Positions 1 through 6,953 of a stretch of DNA of 11,790 bases are shown here, piece after piece. Location of the stretch: NCBI GenBank assembly GCA_034440555.1, contig JAWXCG010000061.1:1-11790 (forward strand), written 5' to 3'. This stretch comes from 0-14-3-00-62-12 sp034440555. Its GTDB lineage: Bacteria > Pseudomonadota > Gammaproteobacteria > Xanthomonadales > Ahniellaceae. Every line of letters starts with the position of its first letter. Within the stretch, counting starts at the first letter, position 1. The notes beneath the pieces are model-generated. The model did no database searches, had not been told where the DNA came from, and saw nothing but the letters and a program-made list of their open reading frames with translations. Both the position numbers and the translations under genes were made by a program.

Positions 1-264
1 CTGCTCGCCATCGGTGCCATGCGTGCACTGGCGGAGGCAGGTATGCGCGTGCCGGAACAGGTATCGGTAGCGGGCTTTGACGACCTCCCGATGGCGAGCT
101 TCGCCAATCCGCCGTTGACCACTGTGATTCAGGACACCAAGCGCGCCGGTGAAATGCTGGTCGACAGCGTGCTCGGTCAGATTCGTGGCGAGCCGGCAAC
201 CAGTGTAATGTTGCCGGCGCAATTGGTCATTCGTCGATCGTGCGGCGCGCCGCGCGTGCCTTAG
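1..264 (+). CDS. LacI/GalR-family transcriptional regulator, C-terminal fragment
   Basis: This is the last 87 codons of a regulator whose 5' part, including the helix-turn-helix, lies outside the window; the frame is open from base 1 and ends in TAG. The fragment reads as the C-terminal end of the periplasmic-binding-protein-like sensor domain of LacI/GalR proteins: an 'AMRALAEAGMRVPEQVSVAGFDD' -type stretch (the 'G..VP.dvsv.GfDd' signature), then 'NPPLTTV', an 'AGEMLVDSVLGQIRGE' helix, and the final 'LVIRRSCG' strand that closes most family members. These proteins bind a sugar or sugar phosphate and release or occupy palindromic operators. Placed next to amylase, transporter and receptor genes, it is most likely the maltose/maltodextrin regulator of the locus (inference). 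It is convergent with the amylase gene and separated from it by a REP pair. Confidence 0.9.
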   Translation: MLAIGAMRALAEAGMRVPEQVSVAGFDDLPMASFANPPLTTVIQDTKRAGEMLVDSVLGQIRGEPATSVMLPAQLVIRRSCGAPRVP

Positions 265-289
265 CCGCTTCGATCGCTGGTCCGAGCAT

Positions 290-369
290 CGGTGGGTCCG
301 CGCTGTGCGCGGACTCTTGCTTACATTGCTCGCAAGTCTATACCGTCCGAGCGCAGGTCGGACCCACCG
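290..369. repeat. Inverted pair of REP palindromes with GTGG heads
   Basis: The spacer between the convergent regulator and amylase genes folds in two ways. Its ends form an 11-bp inverted repeat (CGGTGGGTCCG at 290-300, CGGACCCACCG at 359-369). Each end is also its own hairpin: on the plus strand GTGG (292-295) is followed by the stem GTCCGCGC-TGT-GCGCGGAC (296-314); on the minus strand GTGG (complement of 364-367) is followed by GTCCGA, a 7-nt loop and TCGGAC (363 to 345). A GTRG tetranucleotide next to a hairpin, in inverted pairs, is the architecture of REP elements mobilised by RAYT transposases. In this convergent position it may also help end transcription from both sides, although no T-run follows either hairpin. 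Confidence 0.75.
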
Positions 370-378
370 TGCGTCCGG

Positions 379-2094
379 TCAATTCTCGCGATGCACGCTG
401 CGCGTCATCAGACGATCGAGCTTGGCGATCCAGCGCGATTCGATAATCGGTGTGTCGAGCAACCAGACGGCAACATCATGTGCAGCGACGCTGATGTCGA
501 TTGGCTGCCTGGCGTCAACTTGCATGGCGCTTTCGGCAAGCGCGCTTCGCCAGTGTCCGACGGGAAGTGCTTCGAAAGAGAAATTCGCCGCGGCACCGCC
601 CTTATTGAGCAGAACCAACGCGGTCTGGGTCAGGCCTTCATGCTGATACACGCGCAGGAATGCGGCGCGCTGACCATCGAATTGCAGATTCAACTGCAAT
701 CCGCGTTGCAACGCTGGACTGCTGGCGCGCAACTTGGCGATGCGCGCCAACTGCTGGCGAATCGGATGGTTTGCTGCGGCGGCAATATTCTCAACCCCGT
801 AATAATTGCGATTGCCGGCGTGTTCGACGCGGCCGCGCATGAAACCGATTTCGGAGCCATAGTAAATTACCGGAATACCGCGCGCGGTAAACAGCCAATT
901 GTGCGCGTCGATGAAACCTTCATCACTGGCCTGCATGCGCGCCATGTCATGGTTGTCGTAAAACGTGGCGAGTTCGTAGGGATTTTGATAGGGCCCGCTC
1001 TCCACATACAGCACTTTGGCGATGCGCGCGTAATCGCTGCCTGGATTCGGGAACACTTCGGCCATTGCCGTCTTGAGAGGAAAGTCGAGCACGCTCAGGG
1101 CTCCGCTTTCGGGCCAGGTGAATGGCGCCAGTTCATCCGCGGTGAACTTGAACACCTCGCCGAACATGAAGAAATCCGGATGCTTGGCGCGGATTCGAGA
1201 AGCGAACTCTTTCCAGAACGTCGTCGGCTGGTAGGGCACTGTGTCGACGCGGAAGGCATAGGCGCCCTGATCAATCCATTGCAGATAGGCGCCGGCCAGA
1301 TAATCCATCACTGCTGGATTGCTGCCATTGAGATCGGCGAGCTGGGCCAGGTTGCCGTCCTTGTTAAAAAACCGATGCAACGGTTCATGCTCCGGATCGA
1401 GCTGGTCTGGCGGCAGATTCTGGTGATCTGCCAGCAAGCTGCCATCGGCGGCATAGATTTTTCCAAAGCCGCTCTGCGCCGCGGGCATGCTGTACCCCGG
1501 TGAGCCGTGGTTAGCCACGATATCGAGAACGGTCTTCAATCCTTTCTGGCGCAGTTCTCGGGTCAGGTCGCTGAACTCGAGACCCGGACTGGGCAGATGT
1601 TCGTCGACCTTGTAGAAGTTGGTGCCCCAGTAGCCGTGGTAGCCGGCCTTGCCGCGGTCGGTGAGAATTGAGGTGCAGGTGATCGTGTCGCCACCGGTGA
1701 AAGCCTCGTCCGGGTTGTCGACGATGGGAGTAATCCACACCGAGGAAAAACCCATCTCGCGGATGTAGTCGGCGTGGTTTAACAGGCCACGAAAATCGCC
1801 GCCGAGATAACCGGTGTTGTCAATGATGCCGTCGGGACACCGCATCGGACGATCGAACGAGCGGTTGGCGCCGCCCTGATCGCGATAGTCGTTACCCGGA
1901 TCGCCGTTGACGAAGCGATCGATGACGACGAAGTACACCGCTTCAGCGGCGAAAGGATGCAAAGTGCCGTAGTAGTCGGCAGGCGTGACCGGATTGGGTG
2001 CCGCAGGCGTAGCGGAATTGGGTGTCGTGGTTGCGCAGCCACAAAGCACGGTTGTGATTGCGCACAGCAGGACGTTGGGATTGATCAGACGCAT
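379..2094 (-). CDS. GH13 alpha-amylase family lipoprotein (amylase/cyclomaltodextrinase-like)
   Basis: This 571-residue enzyme should cleave or transfer alpha-1,4-glucosidic bonds in starch or maltodextrins. It starts with a lipoprotein signal peptide whose lipobox is LCGC, making Cys20 the lipidated residue; Ala21 at +2 favours the outer membrane. GH13 landmarks appear in order: IDRFVNGDPGND at 58-69 (a calcium-site stretch as in CGTases), HGYW at 153-156, DIVANH at 191-196 (region I), FRVDTV at 281-286 with nucleophile Asp284, FGEVF at 311-315 with acid/base Glu313, and YDNHD at 379-383 with Asp383. All catalytic residues are present. The barrel runs to about 430, a beta C-domain to about 550, and no starch-binding domain is visible. 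The ATG is preceded by AGGA at a normal distance. It lies 108 nt after the transporter gene and is probably transcribed with it. The exact specificity cannot be read from sequence. Confidence 0.93.
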   Translation of the reverse strand: MRLINPNVLLCAITTVLCGCATTTPNSATPAAPNPVTPADYYGTLHPFAAEAVYFVVIDRFVNGDPGNDYRDQGGANRSFDRPMRCPDGIIDNTGYLGGDFRGLLNHADYIREMGFSSVWITPIVDNPDEAFTGGDTITCTSILTDRGKAGYHGYWGTNFYKVDEHLPSPGLEFSDLTRELRQKGLKTVLDIVANHGSPGYSMPAAQSGFGKIYAADGSLLADHQNLPPDQLDPEHEPLHRFFNKDGNLAQLADLNGSNPAVMDYLAGAYLQWIDQGAYAFRVDTVPYQPTTFWKEFASRIRAKHPDFFMFGEVFKFTADELAPFTWPESGALSVLDFPLKTAMAEVFPNPGSDYARIAKVLYVESGPYQNPYELATFYDNHDMARMQASDEGFIDAHNWLFTARGIPVIYYGSEIGFMRGRVEHAGNRNYYGVENIAAAANHPIRQQLARIAKLRASSPALQRGLQLNLQFDGQRAAFLRVYQHEGLTQTALVLLNKGGAAANFSFEALPVGHWRSALAESAMQVDARQPIDISVAAHDVAVWLLDTPIIESRWIAKLDRLMTRSVHREN

Positions 2095-2169
2095 GATGGA
2101 TTCCTACCTTTGCCGTTGTAGATGCGGTGCTTACTCCGCATGCGTTGGAAGTTTTTCGAACCTATCGAG

Positions 2170-2188
2170 AAAAAAGCTGCGAACGCAG
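2170..2188 (-). terminator. Possible weak terminator after the transporter gene
   Basis: On the minus strand, 14 nt past the transporter stop codon, the 12-nt palindrome CTGCGTTCGCAG (2188-2177) is followed after one base by six T residues (2175-2170). The stem is only 4-5 bp, so termination would be partial at best. A second short palindrome, GCGCCCGGCGC (2190-2200), sits directly before it. If real, it would lower expression of the downstream amylase relative to the transporter. Confidence 0.3.
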
Positions 2189-2202
2189 TGCGCCCGGCGC
2201 TA

Positions 2203-3717
2203 CTACCGTCGGGCGGGTTCGGCCACCCGCAGTACGCACAAACCAGCGAGCATGAAGCTGACCCCGCCAATAGCGAGCGCGTAGATCGGCTGGTTGCCAA
2301 AGAACGTTTTCAACAACAAACCCAGCAGGCTGGCGGCGAGCAACTGCGGCACGACGATGAAAAAATTGAAGATCCCCATGTACACGCCCATTTTTTTCGC
2401 CGGCAAGCTGTCACACAACAGCGCGTAAGGCAGCGACAGAATGGACGCCCAGGCGAAACCGACGCCGACCATCGACAACATCAGCCAACGCGGATCGCGG
2501 ATCAGCAAAAACGAGAGTAACGCCGCAGCGCCAATCCATAGATTGATCAGGTGGGTGTGGCGCAAACCGAGTTTCACCGTCATGAGCGGAATCACCAGGG
2601 CGGCCAGCGCGGCGAAGCCATTGTACGCGGCAAATAATACCCCGACCCAGTTGGCGCCTTCATTGTACGCAGCTGACGTGGTGTCGCTGCTGCCAAAATG
2701 CACCGCGGTCACCGCGCCGTTGGTGTAGATCCACATCGCAAACAGGGCGAACCAGGAAAAGAATTGCACCAAGGCCAGTCGTCGCATGGTGTCTGGCATA
2801 TCGTGCAGGTCGGTCATGATCAGATTGAACATGTTGGTCGAACTGGACCGCGCCAACACCACCAGCGCGATGCCATAGAAAGCGATCAGGCCAGCAAGAA
2901 TGTACAGGTCTCGCGTCCACTGATCAAAATAGATTACCGCGGCGAAGCCCAGGCCAGCGATCAGCCAAAGCCTGCCCCTGCTCAGCGATGGCGGGCGGCC
3001 GACGCGCACAGCCGACTCTGGCTCCGCATCATCGAACGCGGCAAGCTGATCAGGCGGATACTCGCGCGTGCTGAAGATGGTCCAACCCACTGCAGCCAGC
3101 AGCACAACCGCGCCGAAGTAGAACGCATAGCGAACCGTATCGGGGATCATGCCGGCCGCGGCGGTGTTGGCGAAGCCAAACTTGGTTAGCATCCACGGCA
3201 ACAGGCTGGCTACGATCGCGCCGATGCCAATGAAAAAACTCTGCATCGCATAGCCGCGCGGCCGTTGTTTAGGCGACAACTGGTCGCCGACGAAAGCACG
3301 GAAGGGTTCCATCGAGATGTTGATCGATGCGTCCAGGATCCACAGCATGCCGGCCGCCATCCACAGCGTCGGCGAATTCGGCAGGAAGATCAGAGCGACA
3401 CTGGTAGCGAGCGCGCCGATCAAAAAATACGGACGTCGACGCCCGAGCCGGTTCCAGGTGCGATCGGAGTAATAGCCGACAATCGGCTGCACGATCAGAC
3501 CGGTCAGCGGCGCCGCGATCCACAGCATCGGGATCTCGTCCATTTCCGCACCCAGCGTCTGGAAGATGCGGCTGACGTTGGCGTTTTGCAAAGCGAACCC
3601 AAACTGGATTCCCAGAAAACCAAAACACATGTTCCAGATTTGCCAAAAAGAGAGTGTCGGCTTTGAGGAGTGCAGCTTGGCGGTGCTCGGGTGAGCGGTG
3701 ATCGGTGTTGCGGTCAT
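2203..3717 (-). CDS. MFS glucoside transporter, SLC45/MalY-like
   Basis: This is a 504-residue inner-membrane sugar importer of the major facilitator superfamily, probably a sugar:proton symporter. The loop between TM2 and TM3 reads SDRTWNRLGRRRPYFLIG (residues 84-101); the D-R...R-x-G-R-R-R-P pattern is the hallmark of the SLC45/sucrose-transporter branch, which includes the maltose transporter MalY of Caulobacter. About twelve hydrophobic segments are spread from about residue 25 to the end, with a long polar central loop at about 216-250. I start it at the ATG at 3717, giving the N-terminus MTATPITAHP, because GGGAGA lies just upstream; the frame stays open to a TTG at 3828, but that extension would begin inside the terminator of the upstream gene. 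It follows the receptor gene and precedes the amylase gene. Likely substrate is maltose or short maltodextrins (inference). Confidence 0.88.
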   Translation of the reverse strand: MTATPITAHPSTAKLHSSKPTLSFWQIWNMCFGFLGIQFGFALQNANVSRIFQTLGAEMDEIPMLWIAAPLTGLIVQPIVGYYSDRTWNRLGRRRPYFLIGALATSVALIFLPNSPTLWMAAGMLWILDASINISMEPFRAFVGDQLSPKQRPRGYAMQSFFIGIGAIVASLLPWMLTKFGFANTAAAGMIPDTVRYAFYFGAVVLLAAVGWTIFSTREYPPDQLAAFDDAEPESAVRVGRPPSLSRGRLWLIAGLGFAAVIYFDQWTRDLYILAGLIAFYGIALVVLARSSSTNMFNLIMTDLHDMPDTMRRLALVQFFSWFALFAMWIYTNGAVTAVHFGSSDTTSAAYNEGANWVGVLFAAYNGFAALAALVIPLMTVKLGLRHTHLINLWIGAAALLSFLLIRDPRWLMLSMVGVGFAWASILSLPYALLCDSLPAKKMGVYMGIFNFFIVVPQLLAASLLGLLLKTFFGNQPIYALAIGGVSFMLAGLCVLRVAEPARR

Positions 3718-3748
3718 GCTGTTCTCCCAACGCGGCTGACGACCGGCC

Positions 3749-3760
3749 ATCACGCGTGAT
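3749..3760. promoter_or_regulatory. Candidate operator, perfect 12-bp palindrome ATCACGCGTGAT
   Basis: A perfect 12-bp palindrome lies 32-43 bases upstream of the transporter ATG. Its size, symmetry and position fit a binding site for a dimeric repressor such as a LacI-family protein acting on a transporter promoter. No clear -35/-10 pair could be placed beside it. A 12-bp palindrome is expected a few times by chance in a window of this length, so the call rests on its position. Confidence 0.35.
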
Positions 3761-3779
3761 CCTATCCTGACCGTGCTAG

Positions 3780-3809
3780 TCAGAGGGTGGGACGGGGCCC
3801 ACTCTCTGA
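3780..3809 (-). other. 12-bp stem-loop in the transporter leader
   Basis: Arms TCAGAGGGTGGG (3780-3791) and CCCACTCTCTGA (3798-3809) are complementary at 11 of 12 positions, with the remaining pair G-T, around a 6-nt loop. In minus-strand RNA the odd pair becomes an A-C mismatch. No T-run follows on either strand, so it is not a simple terminator. Its left arm overlaps a second inverted repeat, CTGAC-N7-GTCAG (3767-3783), so the two structures exclude each other. It lies between the receptor terminator and the transporter start, either in the transporter leader or at the promoter. Confidence 0.55.
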
Positions 3810-3826
3810 TCAACAGATTGCGGCTC

Positions 3827-3860
3827 AAAAAAATCCCCTGCCGGCTGAGCCGGCAAGGGA
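3827..3860 (-). terminator. Strong Rho-independent terminator of the TonB receptor gene
   Basis: Reading the minus strand, TCCCTTGCCGGC (3860-3849), loop TCA and GCCGGCAGGGGA (3845-3834) form a 12-bp stem with one G-U pair, followed at once by seven T residues (3833-3827). It starts 18 nt after the receptor stop codon. This is a textbook intrinsic terminator, so the transporter downstream either has its own promoter in 3718-3826 or depends on readthrough, which would make it weaker than the receptor. Confidence 0.93.
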
Positions 3861-3878
3861 CGCTGACGCACTGGAGAC

Positions 3879-6638
3879 CTAGAACTTGAAGCTGGCGCCG
3901 AGCAGGGTAGTGCGACCGTACTCGTTGTACATGCGCGGGGCATCGCTGCCATCGCCGTTGCGGAACAGCTCCTGATACGGCTCGTTGTTGAGGTTGTTCA
4001 CCTGCAGGTACAACGACAGCCCATCAAGCGAGCCTTCACCAAACTCGTATCCGGTCTGGAAGTCGACGATCTGCTCGCCCGCGATATAGCGGGTATCGCG
4101 ATCCGCACCGAAGCCCTGCACCTCACCCAAGAAGCCCGAGCGGCTACGCTGACTGATTCGGGCCGAGAATCCGTACTTCTCGTAGTAGAAGGTGATGTTT
4201 GATGTGTAGCGCGACAACCCAGGCAGCGGTTGCGAGGAATCAGCATCGTTGGGCTGAATGGTTGTGCGCGTGTCGGAATAATTGGCTACGATGCCGAAAC
4301 CATCCAAGGCGGTCCACAGCATATCCAACGGTACCGACACGGCAAATTCATAGCCGTTCATTGAACCACCGCTGCCGTTGGTGGGTCGCGAGAAACGGCC
4401 GATCGTCGTCGCCGGATACGGCCCCGGCACTGAAGTCAGATCAAACACACTGAAATCAAAATCAACGGTCCGATCATAAATGTACGTGGTCAGGTCCTTG
4501 TGGAATACGGCGGCGCTGACGTAGCCCTTGTTGGCGAAATACTTCTCGTAGGACAGGTCATAGCCGTTGGCGCGCCATGGCTCGAGTTCCGGATTGCCAC
4601 CCCCGCCCGACCACTCGCTCCGCGCCTGATCGATACCAAATCCGTTGTTGGCACGCATCTGATCCATACGCGGACGAGCGATCGACTTTGCGGCGCCAAA
4701 GCGCAGCATCTGTTCATAGGGCAAGGACAGCGCCAGGTTCAAACTGGGCAGTACGTCTGAATAGTCGGAACCGCCAGAGAACGGTAGAGCGCCGCTGGCG
4801 TTGCCGCCCGGTATCGCAAAACCGCGGGATTCCTGATCTGCATTGACGTATTGCAAACCGAAGTTGCCGCGCAGCGGAAGCGTGCCGACCTCGGTATCCA
4901 TGCTGAGCTTGATGAAGCTGTTGATGACCGTTTCTTCGACTGTCCAGTCCTTGTTGAAAATATCCGGATGGATATTCCCGCGGAACGTATACATCGTCCC
5001 GAACGCACCAGGAATGTTGTAACTGAGCACGCCAGGAATACCGGAGAAGGACAGATCCGCTGGATTGTTCAGCAGCGCTGACGGAACCTCTGCCGAGTCC
5101 CCGGCAATCAGATCCAGAAACGCCTCGGCAACGCTGCGGCTTTTTTCGCGGTGCGAATGATTCACACCAAATTCGACGTTGCTGAAGATGCCGTCCTGGA
5201 AACTACGCTCCGCGGACAGCTTTACCGAACGCAGTTCGTCTTCGAACTTCGGGTATTTGACGTAGCCATCCTGGCCCCAACCGCCGGAGTCGGTCAGCCG
5301 GATGATCGACGGATCGGCGTAGTTCAAGCCCAAATCCAGGTTCGGCAGACCGGTGCGGGGATTGAGCGTGAAGTTGACCGTGTCGGTTACGCCGACCGTG
5401 CCGGCATAGGTTTCCAGAATCGACTCATCGCGGTCGGCGCGCGACAGACTGAAGTCGGCAACGCCGCGCCAATCGTCATTGAACTGGAACTCATTGTTGA
5501 ATCCGAAGGCAAAGACCTTGTCGTCTCGGGTGTTCAGGTCATTGCGAATAACGGGCTTGATTCCGGTGAAAGTACCTCCGACCAGCACGCCGTTACTATC
5601 AACTACCGCATTGCTCAAGGTAGCACCCGACCAACCCAGGCCGAACTGCAGTGCGCGTGTGGTTTCGGCGCGTTCAAACTGCGAGTAGTAAACGTCAACG
5701 GCACCCGAGTAGCTATCGTTAGGCCGAAATTCGACCACAGCCATCAGGCCATCACGCACGTTGTCGGTTGACGACGACCACGACTCGGAGCCACCAATAA
5801 CTCGCACATTTTCGACGCCGCCTATCGTAGCGGTTGGATAGCCCCAGGCATTCCAGCGCTGGGCCTGGCCGGGCGAGTCGAGGCGCGCATAGCCAATCGC
5901 CACACCAACGGTGCCGTCGGCAAACTGGTCAATATAGGAGCCGCTAAAACGGCTGCCAAGATCGGAGAATCCGGGATTGAGTTCGCCCAGGGAGTTCTGC
6001 TCGCCGCGAGCACTGATCGCGACGACGCGCCCAGGGTAGGACAGCGGACGCACCGTGCGCAGATCGACGGTACCGGAGATACCCTGCGCCACCAGAGTGG
6101 CGTCCGGCGTCTTGTAGACCAGCACCGAGCTGAGCAGTTCTGATGGATATTGATCGAACTCGACGCCGCGGTTGTCGCCGCTGCTGACCTGTTCGCGGCC
6201 ATTGAGCAGTGTCGTCGACAGATCTCCCGCGAGTCCACGAATACTGATGGTTGAAGCGCGGCCGGCAACACGCTGCGCTGCCAGTCCGGGAAGCCGTGCG
6301 ATCGACTCAGCGATACTGGTGTCAGGGAGTTTGCCGATGTCCTCGGATGAAATCGCTTCGATGATCGAAGTTGATTCCTGCTTCAGGGCGATGGCGCTTT
6401 CAATACCGCGGCGAATGCCGACAACACTGATGACCTCCATTTCCGAGGCGTCAGCGGAGCTAGCTTCGGCCTCGGCTTTCGCCTTGGCTTTGGCCGCGGC
6501 CGCTGCCTGCTCGTCGCTGCCTGCCGTATCCGAACTTTGTGCTGATTGCTGGTCTGCCTGCGCCTGGGCGCCGGTCGCGACCGCCAACAGGGCACAGGCC
6601 AGTGCCACGCTCAGCGAATTGCGCTTTAGTTGCAACAT
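3879..6638 (-). CDS. TonB-dependent outer-membrane receptor, TonB-Xanth-Caul type (maltodextrin candidate)
   Basis: This 919-residue protein is an energised outer-membrane transporter. It has a Sec signal peptide with the cleavage motif AQA at 24-26, a low-complexity Ala/Lys/Glu segment at about 45-65, then a TonB-box-like EMEVISVVG at 66-74. The plug follows, with IGKLPDTSIAESIARLPG at 101-118 and ISIRG at 131-135, the signature of the proteobacterial TIGR01782 receptor family, to which Caulobacter MalA belongs. The beta-barrel fills the rest and ends in an aromatic C-terminus (GASFKF), as outer-membrane barrels do. There is no N-terminal STN signalling domain, so it should transport rather than signal. 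GGAGG stands just before the ATG. It is first in the leftward group and is transcribed divergently from the large amylase. Import of maltodextrins or cyclodextrins is inferred from context. Confidence 0.92.
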   Translation of the reverse strand: MLQLKRNSLSVALACALLAVATGAQAQADQQSAQSSDTAGSDEQAAAAAKAKAKAEAEASSADASEMEVISVVGIRRGIESAIALKQESTSIIEAISSEDIGKLPDTSIAESIARLPGLAAQRVAGRASTISIRGLAGDLSTTLLNGREQVSSGDNRGVEFDQYPSELLSSVLVYKTPDATLVAQGISGTVDLRTVRPLSYPGRVVAISARGEQNSLGELNPGFSDLGSRFSGSYIDQFADGTVGVAIGYARLDSPGQAQRWNAWGYPTATIGGVENVRVIGGSESWSSSTDNVRDGLMAVVEFRPNDSYSGAVDVYYSQFERAETTRALQFGLGWSGATLSNAVVDSNGVLVGGTFTGIKPVIRNDLNTRDDKVFAFGFNNEFQFNDDWRGVADFSLSRADRDESILETYAGTVGVTDTVNFTLNPRTGLPNLDLGLNYADPSIIRLTDSGGWGQDGYVKYPKFEDELRSVKLSAERSFQDGIFSNVEFGVNHSHREKSRSVAEAFLDLIAGDSAEVPSALLNNPADLSFSGIPGVLSYNIPGAFGTMYTFRGNIHPDIFNKDWTVEETVINSFIKLSMDTEVGTLPLRGNFGLQYVNADQESRGFAIPGGNASGALPFSGGSDYSDVLPSLNLALSLPYEQMLRFGAAKSIARPRMDQMRANNGFGIDQARSEWSGGGGNPELEPWRANGYDLSYEKYFANKGYVSAAVFHKDLTTYIYDRTVDFDFSVFDLTSVPGPYPATTIGRFSRPTNGSGGSMNGYEFAVSVPLDMLWTALDGFGIVANYSDTRTTIQPNDADSSQPLPGLSRYTSNITFYYEKYGFSARISQRSRSGFLGEVQGFGADRDTRYIAGEQIVDFQTGYEFGEGSLDGLSLYLQVNNLNNEPYQELFRNGDGSDAPRMYNEYGRTTLLGASFKF

Positions 6639-6675
6639 CTCCCCTCCAAATTCTCAATGGTCTTGAATGCTGACC

Positions 6676-6696
6676 CGACGGACCGCAGTACCGTCG
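6676..6696 (-). promoter_or_regulatory. Inverted repeat CGACGG-N9-CCGTCG in the receptor leader
   Basis: Two perfect 6-bp arms (6676-6681 and 6691-6696) flank 9 nt, centred about 48 nt upstream of the receptor ATG. In receptor mRNA it would form a hairpin upstream of the ribosome site; in DNA it could bind a regulator. There is no direct evidence for either. Confidence 0.35.
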
Positions 6697-6779
6697 CCCC
6701 GGGCCGGATGCGTTCGGAGAAAACCCGCCCCCGTCACGTGCAACGATGTTAGCCCCAGCCACTGAGCAGAAGCTCCAAT

Positions 6780-6793
6780 TGCATACGTATTCA
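6780..6793. promoter_or_regulatory. Candidate LacI-family operator TGCATACGTATTCA
   Basis: A 14-bp near-palindrome with the perfect core ATACGTAT (6783-6790) and one mismatched pair. Operators of LacI/GalR proteins are typically 14-20 bp palindromes centred on CG, as here. It lies near the middle of the divergent spacer, where one site could act on both promoters. Confidence 0.4.
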
Positions 6794-6827
6794 TGCGAAA
6801 GCGCGTGTTCTGCAGCGCCGCGCTGGA

Positions 6828-6848
6828 GTATCTACAGTGCGCAGATAC
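6828..6848. promoter_or_regulatory. Inverted repeat GTATCT-N9-AGATAC
   Basis: Perfect 6-bp arms (6828-6833 and 6843-6848) flank 9 nt. The spacing puts the arm centres 15 bp apart, roughly 1.5 helical turns. It lies about 105 nt upstream of the large amylase start and could be an activator or repressor site, or a leader hairpin. Confidence 0.35.
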
Positions 6849-6953
6849 GGGCCAAAATCACTGTGCAGTGCAGCACGCAGGCGTCGTCAATTGACTGGCA
6901 TCGCTTTGCGCGCAAGACCCGTGCCCAGTCGGTGACCGAGAAGGAATTCCGCT

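Larger units (their letters stand above)
6639..6953. other. Divergent control region between receptor and large amylase
   Basis: This 315-nt spacer separates two divergent genes and must hold both promoters. No gene is seen in it. It is unusually rich in inverted repeats: CGACGG-N9-CCGTCG (6676-6696), TGCATACGTATTCA (6780-6793), GTATCT-N9-AGATAC (6828-6848), CACTG-TG-CAGTG (6859-6870) and GTCAATTGAC (6886-6895). I could not place a convincing -35/-10 pair on either strand. Coordinated control of receptor and amylase from here by the LacI-family regulator is an inference. Confidence 0.6.

Noticed and set aside
292..1503. Plus-strand open frame of 403 codons
   Set aside because: It runs antisense to the GH13 amylase, starts inside the REP doublet, and its translation shows no recognisable domain; long antisense frames are common in GC-rich coding DNA.
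3718..3828. Extended N-terminus of the MFS transporter from a TTG at 3828
   Set aside because: It would start inside the T-run of the receptor terminator and add 37 non-family residues; the ATG at 3717 has a good GGGAGA ribosome site.
6639..6953. Sigma-70 promoters for receptor and amylase, including TTGACT at 6891 and TATCTA at 6829
   Set aside because: Neither has a matching partner hexamer at 16-18 bp, so no promoter is called.
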